Shown: in pieces, positions 1 to 8,672 of the stretch
Position numbering within the stretch: position 1 is the stretch's first letter
Layout of the letters: each line of letters opens with the position of its first letter
Assembly (NCBI GenBank): GCA_017463865.1
Contig: JAFTOI010000007.1
Span: forward strand, 18,861-82,860
Direction of reading: 5' to 3'
Source: Clostridia bacterium
Lineage (GTDB): Bacteria; Bacillota; Clostridia; Oscillospirales; CAG-272
DNA: 64,000 nucleotides
The notes under the pieces: generated by a model
The model's input: only the letters and a program-made list of their open reading frames with translations
The model's database searches: none
Told to the model about the DNA's origin: nothing
Program-made: the position numbers and the translations under genes

Positions 1-1179
1 GGCCGTGCCGCCGTCGACTTCCTCAGAAGCGGCGACGCCCAGCGCGAAGGAGCGCTCCTCGGCGCCCTCGGGCTTGGTCGTCGAGACCTGATCGCCCTGC
101 GCAGCGGCCAGGAAGGAGGTCTCGCCGGTGGTGAAGAGCGGGCTGACGGTCAGACTGCTGCGGACGTTGTCGTCCACCGTCAGACCATGCGCGGCGGTGA
201 TGAAGGCGTAGGTCGAGCTCATCAGGCTGTTGGTAATCTCGTGAGACTGGACGGTCGGCACGATGTAGTAAGGCACCTGATAATAGCGGCTGCTGCTGCC
301 CTCCATGACCACGCCTGCGTTGGCAGTAACGCCGTAGTGCGCCGTGACCGAAGCCAGATTCGGGTAGGTCGCCGGATCAAAACGGTAGTCGGTCAGGAGG
401 AACAGATGGCCGCCGGCTTCGAGGTAGGCGGTGAGCAGCTCGGCCTCATGCTCGCTGAGGTCGGAGGAGGGCGCGTTAATCATGACGCAGTCGGCATCCT
501 CGGGAAGTGCGCTCATGGTCAGCAGGCTCAGCGACTCGATGGCGACATTCGCCTTGGTCAGCTGGGTCGAAAAGGTCGTCGGCAGGGCGGTCTCGCCGTG
601 GCCGGTGAGGGTGTAGAGAGTGGGCAGCTTGTCAGTGGTGACAAAATCCAGCGCACCGGTGATGGCCGACTCGCCGGCGAAGCTGAGCGTATAGCCCGAC
701 GTTCCACTCGACATCAGGTAGGTGTAATAATCGACCTCTTCCACATAGATCTCGGTGTAATCCACCACCTTGAAGCGGCGCTCACTCTCGACAACGACAC
801 TGTTCTCGCTGACCTGTTCAGAGGTGTAGGTCTCGAGGAAGGTCGGATGGGTGGTGGGGTCGATCTTCTTGAGGGTGATCAGTGAATTGAGCGAGGTAAA
901 GCGCTCAAGGAAGGTGGTCAGCTGCACATCCTCCACCGATGCGTTGGTGATGTAGTACATCGTGACCGGCTCAGCCAGCGCCTTGACCGCCGTCTCGGTC
1001 GTCTCGCTGAGGGTGTAAAGATCATTGGCACTGGTGTCGATGATGGTGTACTTGGTCGGCAGTGCGCTGACGACCAGATTCAGCACCACCAGCACAGCCA
1101 GCAGGACCAGCGCGGCCACCGTCGTATAGGTACCCGCCTTCGCCTGGCGATTAAAGAGCGGTTTCTTGTTGTTATCCAT
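1..1179 (-). CDS. GldG-like ABC auxiliary protein (3' end cut by window)
   Basis: The ATG at 1179 opens a frame with no stop to base 1, giving 393 codons of a longer protein. One membrane segment lies near residues 17-40, followed by a soluble domain with DTSANDLYTLSE and, later, a GHGE motif (LYTLTGHGET). This is the layout of the GldG/IFT52-like extracytoplasmic partner of ABC-2 exporters (established family knowledge). It starts 18 bases after the permease gene at 1198-2061 and is the third gene of an ATPase-permease-GldG operon. The family usually ends with a second membrane segment, which would lie outside the window. The transported substrate is unknown. Confidence 0.8.
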   Translation of the reverse strand, partial: MDNNKKPLFNRQAKAGTYTTVAALVLLAVLVVLNLVVSALPTKYTIIDTSANDLYTLSETTETAVKALAEPVTMYYITNASVEDVQLTTFLERFTSLNSLITLKKIDPTTHPTFLETYTSEQVSENSVVVESERRFKVVDYTEIYVEEVDYYTYLMSSGTSGYTLSFAGESAITGALDFVTTDKLPTLYTLTGHGETALPTTFSTQLTKANVAIESLSLLTMSALPEDADCVMINAPSSDLSEHEAELLTAYLEAGGHLFLLTDYRFDPATYPNLASVTAHYGVTANAGVVMEGSSSRYYQVPYYIVPTVQSHEITNSLMSSTYAFITAAHGLTVDDNVRSSLTVSPLFTTGETSFLAAAQGDQVSTTKPEGAEERSFALGVAASEEVDGGTA

Positions 1180-1197
1180 TGCAGTATCCTCCCTTCA

Positions 1198-2061
1198 TCA
1201 GCTCCAGCGTCTCTTCTCGACCGACTGGATCGAGAGGAAGAGGAAAAAGACGATGATCGACAGATAATAAACGATGGCCGTCACGTCAAAGATGCCGTAG
1301 ACAAAGTTGTTGAAGCGGTCGAAGACCGACAGCGTGCTCAGCAGATCGGGGAACAGCCCCTCAAACGCTGAGCGGTTGAAGTAATAGGCCGCCGACAGAG
1401 GCAGAATGCAGACAGCGGCGGCGGCAATGGTGATGATCGAATTCTTGGTCATCAGCCAGACCACCAGCGCAAAGAGGATCGCCACCGCCATCAGCCCGAT
1501 GTAGGACGCAATGGCCGTTGAGGGGATCAGCACCGCGATGCCGTTCATCAGATAGCAGGCCAGCAGGATACCGAAGGAAAGAACAGCGGCAATGATCTGG
1601 CTTTCGGTCAGCGCCGACATGAACATGCAGATGGCGATAAGCGCCGCGCCCAGCAGGAAGAAGGCGAGGATCGCACCGTAGCACGCGCCGTAGTGGATGG
1701 TGCCGAAGGCCGAAAGAATAATCGGATAAACGCTCATGATGCCGACCGGGATCAGGAAAACGGTCAGCATGGCGAGGTACTTGCCCAGCACGATATCGCT
1801 GACGCGCAGCGGCAGCGAATAGAGCAGCTGGTCGGTGCGGGCGTGCCGCTCCTCGGCCAGTGAGCGCATGGTCAGGATCGGGATGATGAACAGGAAGACC
1901 ATCGTCATGCTGCTCAGCGCATACTCAAACGACGCCATGGCACTCTTGAGGTTGACGGCCGTCACGAAAATACCGGCAAACAGCAGCAGAAATGCAATGA
2001 ACACATAGCCCGACATGTTGATGAAGTAGGATTTCAGCTCCTTCTTGTAAATGGCAGTCAT
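1198..2061 (-). CDS. ABC-2 type transporter permease (GldF-like)
   Basis: A 287-residue polytopic protein with about six hydrophobic segments. The early motif MRSLAEERHARTDQLLYSLP is characteristic of the ABC-2/GldF permease family. The ATG at 2061 is preferred over the GTG just upstream because AGGAGG lies 7 bases before it. The start overlaps the stop of the ATPase gene (TGATG), which indicates translational coupling. It probably forms the membrane channel for the ATPase at 2061-3131, with the GldG-like protein at 1-1179 as the outer partner. In other Bacillota such three-gene sets are annotated as uncharacterised exporters, and no substrate can be assigned here. Confidence 0.85.
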   Translation of the reverse strand: MTAIYKKELKSYFINMSGYVFIAFLLLFAGIFVTAVNLKSAMASFEYALSSMTMVFLFIIPILTMRSLAEERHARTDQLLYSLPLRVSDIVLGKYLAMLTVFLIPVGIMSVYPIILSAFGTIHYGACYGAILAFFLLGAALIAICMFMSALTESQIIAAVLSFGILLACYLMNGIAVLIPSTAIASYIGLMAVAILFALVVWLMTKNSIITIAAAAVCILPLSAAYYFNRSAFEGLFPDLLSTLSVFDRFNNFVYGIFDVTAIVYYLSIIVFFLFLSIQSVEKRRWS

Positions 2062-3131
2062 CACTTGTCCTCCTTTCCGTCACTCTCATCCTCGACCCGA
2101 TAGCCCTCGGTCGAGAACATGTTGGTGTAGGCTTCCTCGCGGGTCTCGGCATCAGCCGGCGCTTCCTCGGGCTGATCCTCGGGCACGACGGCCCCCTCGT
2201 CCTCGTCAGTCAGGCGCAGGAAGATATCCTCCAGCGTCGACTCCTCATAGCGCATCGAAATGATCGGCTTGCGCAGGTCGGCCATGGCGAAGAAGATATC
2301 GTCGCGCGGGTCGACCTCGCGGCTGATGTCGAGCGTAACATCGAGCACGCCCTCGTCGCGGGTGTTCTGCATGGTCATGCGCTCAACGCCATTGATCGGC
2401 AGCAGGACTTCCTCCGCCGTCTCGGCGTCACAGCGGATCGACATGTGCAGCTTGTTGGTCGGACTGACCAGCGACTCGAGGTTCTCGATGTTCTCGGATG
2501 CGACCAGGTGGCCCTGCGAAATAATCATCACGCGGTCGCAGACAGCCTGCACCTCCTGCATGATATGGCTGGAGAGAATGACCGTCTTGGTCTGCCCCAG
2601 CTCACGGATCAGGTCTCGGATCTCGAGGATCTGCTTCGGGTCAAGGCCGACCGTCGGCTCGTCGAGGATGATGACCTTCGGATCGCCCAGCATCGCCTGC
2701 GCGATGCCGACACGCTGCTTGTAGCCCTTGGACAGGTTGCGGATGAGGCGGCTCTGGTAGTCGGTCAGGCGGGTCGCCTCGATGACCTCGCGCACCTGCC
2801 GGAAGGCGCTCTCATAGTCGATGCCCTTGGCCTCGGCCACGAACATCAGATACTCGAAGGGCGTCATGTCAAAATAGAGCGGCGGCTGTTCGGGCAGATA
2901 ACCGACACAGCGCTTGGCGGCCAGCGGCTCGGCATAGATGTCGTGGCCGTCAATGGTCACACTGCCTTCGGTGGCGGCAAGACATCCGGTGATGATGTTC
3001 ATCGTGGTCGACTTGCCCGCGCCGTTGGGGCCGAGAAAGCCGTAGATATGTCCTTCCTCCACCGTGAAGCTGATCCCCTTTACGGCAAGGTGATCGCCAT
3101 ACCTCTTGGTGAGATTTTTGACTTCGATCAC
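2061..3131 (-). CDS. ABC transporter ATP-binding protein
   Basis: A 356-residue ATPase. It has Walker A GPNGAGKST, signature LSKGYKQRVGIAQAM and Walker B VIILDEPT, with the switch His in LSSHIMQEV. A region of about 130 residues follows the nucleotide-binding domain and ends in a very acidic tail. The start is taken as the GTG at 3131, in frame with MIEVKNLTKRYGD, because AAGGAGG lies 8 bases upstream; the longer frame reaching 3194 has no such site. It is the first gene of the three-gene export operon. The family resembles CcmA/GldA-type ATPases. Confidence 0.9.
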   Translation of the reverse strand: MIEVKNLTKRYGDHLAVKGISFTVEEGHIYGFLGPNGAGKSTTMNIITGCLAATEGSVTIDGHDIYAEPLAAKRCVGYLPEQPPLYFDMTPFEYLMFVAEAKGIDYESAFRQVREVIEATRLTDYQSRLIRNLSKGYKQRVGIAQAMLGDPKVIILDEPTVGLDPKQILEIRDLIRELGQTKTVILSSHIMQEVQAVCDRVMIISQGHLVASENIENLESLVSPTNKLHMSIRCDAETAEEVLLPINGVERMTMQNTRDEGVLDVTLDISREVDPRDDIFFAMADLRKPIISMRYEESTLEDIFLRLTDEDEGAVVPEDQPEEAPADAETREEAYTNMFSTEGYRVEDESDGKEDK

Positions 3132-3261
3132 AAAAATTTCCTCCTTAACGCGAAGAATTGGCCACACGGCCGAACTGTAAAGATTGTACTGCAAAACTGT
3201 GTCAAGCGGTTGTTGGAAATATGACGGCTGCGTGAAGATATGCAGATTTTTTCACGCACAA

Positions 3262-3283
3262 GGAGGGGGCGCAGGCCCCCTCC
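3262..3283 (-). terminator. GC-rich hairpin directly after the membrane-protein gene
   Basis: A 9-bp perfect stem (GGAGGGGGC with GCCCCCTCC) and 4-base loop abuts the stop codon at 3284. No strong T-run follows on the minus strand, so termination is likely but could be inefficient. Confidence 0.5.
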
Positions 3284-4996
3284 TCACTCGCTGAAGCGGA
3301 TATAGCCGAAGTACTCGCCATTCGAGGCGATCTCCTCCCAGACAACCGCACAAAAACTGCCGTCATCGGCAAAGACGAGGCGCGTGCTGCCGTCGGCCTG
3401 CGGCTCGGCGGCAAGATCGCGCAGACTGTGCGTCGCCTCGTTCCAGAACCAGAGGGCGGCAAAGCTGTCAATCTGCCGCACCGCACGGTTCCAGCCCCGA
3501 TAGAGGCTGAACTCATTGGTGGGCAGCGGAACGATCGTCCGACCCACATCCGCCTTCATCCGGGCGGTCAGCGCACCGTACAGCTCCCAGTCGCTCGAGC
3601 TGATGGCGCTGATGTGGCCGTTGAAGTAGTAGTTCTGCTCCTCGAGATAGGTCGCGTTGGCGCCGACGATGCCCAGCTTGCCCTCGGGCAGGCTGTCTCC
3701 CTCGGCCGCCAGCTTCTCGGCCACGCAGTCAAGCAGAACGACATCATGGTTGTAGGTCTCGCGGTAGTCGTGCATCTCGGAAACCGAACCGATGCAGAGC
3801 ACCGCCGCCAGCACCGCACAGACCCCCGCCCGCACCCGTACCTGCCGCCGCAGACAGAGCCGCACCGTCAGGTCGGCGATGAAAGCCAGCCCGACGAAAG
3901 AAGGCAGCGTATTGCGGATCGAGAACCACGGGTTGCCGATGAAAAAGAAGATGCTGACCGGCGCAAGCGCCAGCAGAATTCCGAACCCATACGCCCACAC
4001 GACGCGCAGCCCCCGCCGCTTCCCAGCTGGGACGCGGACAGCCTCGGCATCATCCTCCCGGCGGGCAAGCAGGCCGAACAGCGCCGTCAGCCCCAGGCAG
4101 ACGAGCAGCCACAGCCACTTTCCCTCGGTGAAGATGAGCTTCAGACCCCGCCAGAAGCCCTTGACCACCGTCCCGGCCCCGCCCCAGAAAAAGGCGTTCC
4201 AGACCTGTCCGCTGATCTCGGGCAGAAAGACCTCGAAATAGTAGGCATTGTTCGGCAGAGCCAGCTCCATGCGGCTCGAGAGCGCACCGCCGTCCGAGAA
4301 TGCCGCGGTGAACGCGAAATAGCACCCCGCCGCAGCAAAGGCCAGCAGAGCCAGCAGGCTCCGCCGTCTCCGCTCACCGAGGTAGTCGAGCATCAACAGC
4401 AGCGACGCCGCCGCCGACAGCACCAGCGTCTGCTCATAGTAGCCGTAGGACAACAGCAAAACCGGGAAATAGAGCCACGCACACAGCTTCCTGCCGTCCT
4501 CGACCCAGCGCACCAGCATCCAGGCCGCCAACGCACCGAAAAAGAGCCCGCAGATCAGCCGCGTCCCCGCCGACATCCAGTATGTTCCCTCAAAGCCAAG
4601 CGGCAGAAGGGCGTACACAACGGTGAAGATCCAGCCTGTCCCGAAGCGGCGGCGGAACACACTCTGCCACAACAGCGCCGAACCGGCGTAAAGCAGCGCC
4701 AGCAGCAGCACAGCCACGATCATCACGCCGGCAAACTTCGACCAGACATACAGGTCAGTCACCGCCGCCAGCGGCCGGGAGGCCAGCAGCCCCTGCTCCC
4801 GCAGAAGCAGTGGGTAATCGCCGACCGAGGGATAATTGATGTACTGGATATAGTCGTCATGCTGCCAGCAATATTCGATCCCGCAGCTGAGATAGCGCCA
4901 GACGATGGCCGCCCAGACCAGCCAAAAGGAAAGCGGCCTGCGCCGTGGGGTGATCCACGCGCAAAGCCGCTCCCAAATCAGGTTCAACCGGTTCAT
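3284..4996 (-). CDS. Polytopic membrane protein, possible GT-C type glycosyltransferase
   Basis: A 570-residue protein with roughly ten hydrophobic segments over residues 20-420 and a soluble C-terminal domain of about 150 residues. An acidic pair after the first segment (WQHDDYIQYI) resembles the Asp-containing first loop of GT-C glycosyltransferases that use lipid-linked sugars. That assignment is inference from topology and this motif only. Its start overlaps the galM stop (ATGA), so it is translated with the galactose genes, which would suit a role in adding a hexose to a surface polymer. It could equally be an O-antigen-ligase-like or wholly uncharacterised membrane protein. Confidence 0.5.
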   Translation of the reverse strand: MNRLNLIWERLCAWITPRRRPLSFWLVWAAIVWRYLSCGIEYCWQHDDYIQYINYPSVGDYPLLLREQGLLASRPLAAVTDLYVWSKFAGVMIVAVLLLALLYAGSALLWQSVFRRRFGTGWIFTVVYALLPLGFEGTYWMSAGTRLICGLFFGALAAWMLVRWVEDGRKLCAWLYFPVLLLSYGYYEQTLVLSAAASLLLMLDYLGERRRRSLLALLAFAAAGCYFAFTAAFSDGGALSSRMELALPNNAYYFEVFLPEISGQVWNAFFWGGAGTVVKGFWRGLKLIFTEGKWLWLLVCLGLTALFGLLARREDDAEAVRVPAGKRRGLRVVWAYGFGILLALAPVSIFFFIGNPWFSIRNTLPSFVGLAFIADLTVRLCLRRQVRVRAGVCAVLAAVLCIGSVSEMHDYRETYNHDVVLLDCVAEKLAAEGDSLPEGKLGIVGANATYLEEQNYYFNGHISAISSSDWELYGALTARMKADVGRTIVPLPTNEFSLYRGWNRAVRQIDSFAALWFWNEATHSLRDLAAEPQADGSTRLVFADDGSFCAVVWEEIASNGEYFGYIRFSE

Positions 4997-6048
4997 CTGA
5001 CCGAGAAGGCGTAGATCGTCCGGGTCGTGTAGCGCTGACCGGGCGCGAGGGTTGCGTCGGTGAAGCCGGGATGGTTCATGCTGTCAGGCATGGCCTGCGT
5101 CTCCAGGCAGAGCGCGTTGTGCGGCGTCTGCGGATAGCCGCCCTTGAAGCGGACCGGGCCGTTCATCATGTTGCCTGTGTACAGCTGCACACAGGGCTGG
5201 TCGGTCCAGACCTGCATCGCACGGCCGGTGCGCGGATCGTACAGCTCGCCGCGCAGAACGGGCTTGTCCTGCTTGCCGCCGACGAAGTTGAAACAGTGGT
5301 CGTAGCCGCCGCCGATCTTGAGGTCACGGTCGTCAGCTTCGATGTCGCGGCCGACCGGCTTGGCAGTGCGGAAATCAAAGGGTGTCCCCTCGACCGGAAC
5401 CAGCCGGCCGGTCGGGATCAGCTGCTCGTCGGTCTCAAGATAGCTGTCGGCGTCGAGGCGAAGCTCATGGCCGAGAATACTGCCCGACGCATAGCCGCCG
5501 AGGTTAAAATATGTGTGGTTGGTGAGGTTGATGACCGTCTTCTTGTCGGTCACCGCGTCGTAGTCGATGACCAGCTCATTGCTGTCAGTCAGCGTGTAGG
5601 TGACCTTCACCGTCAGATTGCCCGGGAAGCCCTCCTCGCCGTCGGGCGAGGTGGCGGTGAGCGCCAGCGCACCATCGACGATCTCAGCCTGCCACAGCTT
5701 CTCGTTGAAGCCGTGGCAGCCGCCGTGCAGTGAGTTCGCGCCATTGTCGTTCATGCCGACCTTGTACTCAACGCCTTCAAGCGTGAACTTCGCCCCACCG
5801 ATGCGGTTGCCCCAGCGGCCGATCAGCGCGCCCTGGTAGCCGTCCGCCGCCCGGTAATCGTCAAGGCAGTCATAGCCGTTAATAACGTCAGCCATGCGGC
5901 CGTCGCGGTCGGGCGTGATGAGCTGCACCAGCGCACCGCCGTAGGTAATGATCTTGACCTTCATGCCGTTCGCATTGGTCAGCGTGTATGCTTCGACCGG
6001 GCAGCCGCAGGGCAGCTTGCCGAACAGTTCCTTGCTAATGGCAGCCAT
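4993..6048 (-). CDS. galM: Aldose 1-epimerase (galactose mutarotase)
   Basis: A 351-residue protein that interconverts alpha and beta anomers of galactose or glucose ahead of phosphorylation. Family landmarks are NLTNHTYFNLGG, with the catalytic His, the YDHCFNFVGG segment, and a C-terminal LCLETQAMPDSMNHP, with the catalytic Glu. The ATG at 6048 is chosen because GGAGGT lies 7 bases upstream; an in-frame TTG at 6063 lacks a site. It begins 15 bases after galE and overlaps the next gene, so galE, galM and the membrane protein are one operon. Confidence 0.93.
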   Translation of the reverse strand: MAAISKELFGKLPCGCPVEAYTLTNANGMKVKIITYGGALVQLITPDRDGRMADVINGYDCLDDYRAADGYQGALIGRWGNRIGGAKFTLEGVEYKVGMNDNGANSLHGGCHGFNEKLWQAEIVDGALALTATSPDGEEGFPGNLTVKVTYTLTDSNELVIDYDAVTDKKTVINLTNHTYFNLGGYASGSILGHELRLDADSYLETDEQLIPTGRLVPVEGTPFDFRTAKPVGRDIEADDRDLKIGGGYDHCFNFVGGKQDKPVLRGELYDPRTGRAMQVWTDQPCVQLYTGNMMNGPVRFKGGYPQTPHNALCLETQAMPDSMNHPGFTDATLAPGQRYTTRTIYAFSVR

Positions 6049-6063
6049 TCCATTTACCTCCAA

Positions 6064-7083
6064 TTACTCCGCGTCAGGATAGCCATCAGGGTTCTTCGCC
6101 TGCCAGTTGGCAGCGTCACGGCACATTTCCTCGATGCCGTACTCAGCGCGCCAGCCCAGCTCGTTGGCCGCCTTGGTCGGATCGGCGAAGCAGGCATCAA
6201 TATCGCCGGGACGGCGATCCGTGATGCGGTAAGGCACCGGACGGCCGGTCGCCTTCTCATACGCATGCACAATATTCAGCACCGAGTAACCGACACCGGT
6301 GCCGATGTTGAACTGGTCAATGCCGGTCTTGGTCTCAGCCAGCGCAAGTGCCTTGAGGTGCGCGCGGGCAAGGTCGACCACATGGATGTAGTCACGCACG
6401 CCGGTGCCGTCATGCGTGTTGTAATCGTTGCCGAACACACTCAGCTGCGGCAGCTTGCCGGCCGAAACCTTAACAATGTAGGGCAGCAGATTGTTCGGGA
6501 TGCCGCGCGGATCCTCGCCGATCATGCCGCTCTTATGCGCGCCGATGGGGTTGAAGTAGCGCAGAACAGAAACGCTCCACTCGGGATCAGCCGCAACAAG
6601 GTCGGAGAGGATACGCTCAATGACCAGCTTGGTCTGGCCGTAGGGGTTGGTGGTGGACAGCGGGAAATCTTCGCGGATCGGCACCGACGCAGGGTTGCCG
6701 TAAACGGTCGCCGAGGAGCTGAACACCATGCGCTTCGCGCCGAACTCTGCCATCACATCGCAGAGATTCAGCGTGCCGGTGATGTTGTTGTGGTAGTACC
6801 ACAGCGGCTTCGCGCAAGACTCACCGACCGCCTTCAGGCCGGCAAAGTGGATGACGCTGTCGATCTTGTTGCCCGAGAAAACGGCGCGGAGCGCACTCTT
6901 GTCGAGCAGGTCGACCTCGTAGAAGCGCGGACGGATGCCGGTGATCGCCTCAATGCGGTCGAGTACGACGGGCTTGCTGTTGCAGAAATTGTCGACGATG
7001 ACGACCTCGCGGCCAGCCTCGAGGAATTCGACGACGGTGTGCGACCCGATGAAGCCGGTGCCGCCGGTGATAAGGATTGCCAT
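6064..7083 (-). CDS. galE: UDP-glucose 4-epimerase
   Basis: A 339-residue extended SDR. The NAD-binding GGTGFIGSH is at residues 6-14, the Ser/Thr region is SSSATVYG, and the catalytic Tyr-Lys pair sits in NPYGQTK. It interconverts UDP-Gal and UDP-Glc, and often UDP-GalNAc and UDP-GlcNAc. The ATG at 7083 is used, with AAGGA upstream; the frame continues upstream to 7131 without a site. With the NahK-like kinase and nucleotidyltransferase at 7568-9578 it would complete a hexosamine salvage route, although a 484-base repeat-rich gap separates the two pairs. Confidence 0.95.
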   Translation of the reverse strand: MAILITGGTGFIGSHTVVEFLEAGREVVIVDNFCNSKPVVLDRIEAITGIRPRFYEVDLLDKSALRAVFSGNKIDSVIHFAGLKAVGESCAKPLWYYHNNITGTLNLCDVMAEFGAKRMVFSSSATVYGNPASVPIREDFPLSTTNPYGQTKLVIERILSDLVAADPEWSVSVLRYFNPIGAHKSGMIGEDPRGIPNNLLPYIVKVSAGKLPQLSVFGNDYNTHDGTGVRDYIHVVDLARAHLKALALAETKTGIDQFNIGTGVGYSVLNIVHAYEKATGRPVPYRITDRRPGDIDACFADPTKAANELGWRAEYGIEEMCRDAANWQAKNPDGYPDAE

Positions 7084-7319
7084 AATTGTTTCCTTCTTTC
7101 TATGTTGACTAAAATTGTTTCGTTGGTACAAATTTTTCCGCGCTCACGCGCGGTAGGGAGGGGCGGGACCATCTCAGACAGGCCGATCGCTTTGGCTTCG
7201 CCAAAGCACGAGCCCGGCTTCGCCGGTCTCTGAGTTTCCCTCCCCTCCCCCTGCCCGCCGTTGGCGGGCATTCACCCACCCCACCTCCTTGGCTTCGCCG
7301 AAGCTTTCCTGTCTTTGTT

Positions 7320-7567
7320 ACGTTGTGCGCTGACCGGTTGCCGACTCCGTCGGCTACTGGCTGATGCGCAGGAACAAGCTGTGCGCTTCTTCATCCCTTA
7401 GCCGAATCAGCAGGAAGTGTTGTAAAGGGCGTGGTTGGAAAGCTTTTTGGGAGTCCAGAACCCTTTTTCTCGAAAAAGGGTTCTGGCGGGGTTTGTGGGC
7501 ACCGAACTCACCTGCGGTGAGTTCCTCGGGAGCTGCCCTACGGGCATCTCTGCGCCCCAAGGTCTTC
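7320..7567. repeat. Dispersed repeat B, copy 1
   Basis: About 250 bases closely matching 35195-35408. Shared blocks include the GATGCGCAG segment, ATCAGCAGGAAGT, AAAGCTTTT, GGGAGTCCAGAACCC and a long hairpin around TCTCGAAAA. Both copies end just downstream of a minus-strand gene's stop codon. The rest of the gap (7084-7319) is GC-rich sequence with small inverted repeats, and no gene is seen in it. Confidence 0.8.
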
Positions 7568-8659
7568 TTACTTCATGTACTTCCCCACGATCGCCTCCAG
7601 CTCGGGCATCTTCGCCTCCATGTCGGCGACGAGCTTGAACTGGTTGCGGGCGCGGTCGAGATTGTGGGTCGGGTAGTGGGTACGGAAGTAGACGTCGCCG
7701 TTAAGGTAGTCGCCGAGGAAGCGGATGCCCACCTCGAAGGTCATCATCCACGCGCCCATCGGCAGGGCGCGCAGCTCGGCCTCGGTCAGCGAGCCGCCCA
7801 GACCCTCGATGAAGCCTTCGGTGAAGGCGTCGAAGAGGTCGGTGCGGACGTAGACCTTGTCGAGATCAACCTCATCCTCGGCCGCACTCGACGCGCCGAA
7901 GCGGATCGCGTCGCCGTAATCGTAGAGCACCGAGCCGGGCATGACCGTGTCGAGGTCGATCACGCAGATGCCCTCGCCGGTCACGTCGTCCATCATGATG
8001 TTGTTCAGCTTCGTGTCGTTGTGCGTCACGCGAAGCGGCAGCGAGCCGTCGGCGATGCCGTCCATGATGAAGGAGCACTTCCCCTCCCTCGCCATCGCGA
8101 AAGCGATCTCGTCGGCCACCTCGGCCGCGCGGCCCGCCTTGTCGGCGGCGACAGCCGCCTTGAAGTCAGCCATCCGGCTGACCGTGTTGTGGAAGTTCGG
8201 AATGGTCTCGCACAGCGTGTCGGCCGGATAGTCGGCCAGCTGGCGCTGGAAGTTGCCGAACGCACGCGCTGCCTTGGCGAAAAGCTCCGCGTCGGCCGAC
8301 TGGTGCGACGTTGCCCCCTCAATGCAGAGATACGCACGCCAGTAGCCCTCGTCGGGGTCAACGTAAGCCACGCCTCCCTCGACCGTCCCAACCACCGTCA
8401 GCGTCTCCCGCTCGGGATCGCCGCCTGCCGCCGCGATCTTCTCCTTGAGGAACTCGGTCACACCGATAATGTTGGCCATCACCTCGTCGGGCCGCGTGAA
8501 GATTGAGGTGTTGATCTGCTGCATCACATAGCGCCGACCGTCGGCGCAGGTCACAAAATAGGTCCCGTTGATATGGCCGTTCTCGCAAAGCGCAAAGCCG
8601 ACAGGCTCAGCCGAGAAGGCAAAATGCGAGGCAACCTCGCGCAGTTGATTTTCGTTCAT
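7568..8659 (-). CDS. nahK: N-acetylhexosamine 1-kinase (NahK/LnpB-like)
   Basis: A 363-residue APH-fold kinase expected to phosphorylate GalNAc or GlcNAc at C1. It shares with bifidobacterial NahK the GHINGTYFV nucleotide loop, QQINTSIF, LRVTHNDTKLNNIM (catalytic Asp) and VIDLDTVMPGS (metal-binding Asp), and is almost the same length. Those bifidobacterial enzymes act in the lacto-N-biose/galacto-N-biose pathway. The gene follows the nucleotidyltransferase after 13 bases, with AAGGAG before the ATG. No phosphorylase of the GLNBP type is in the window, so the free hexosamine must come from elsewhere. Confidence 0.88.
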   Translation of the reverse strand: MNENQLREVASHFAFSAEPVGFALCENGHINGTYFVTCADGRRYVMQQINTSIFTRPDEVMANIIGVTEFLKEKIAAAGGDPERETLTVVGTVEGGVAYVDPDEGYWRAYLCIEGATSHQSADAELFAKAARAFGNFQRQLADYPADTLCETIPNFHNTVSRMADFKAAVAADKAGRAAEVADEIAFAMAREGKCSFIMDGIADGSLPLRVTHNDTKLNNIMMDDVTGEGICVIDLDTVMPGSVLYDYGDAIRFGASSAAEDEVDLDKVYVRTDLFDAFTEGFIEGLGGSLTEAELRALPMGAWMMTFEVGIRFLGDYLNGDVYFRTHYPTHNLDRARNQFKLVADMEAKMPELEAIVGKYMK

Positions 8660-8672
8660 CGTGTTCTCCTTT

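Noticed and set aside
7084-7319. A structured RNA or riboswitch before galE
   Set aside because: Short GC-rich inverted repeats are present, but no conserved riboswitch core could be recognised by eye.
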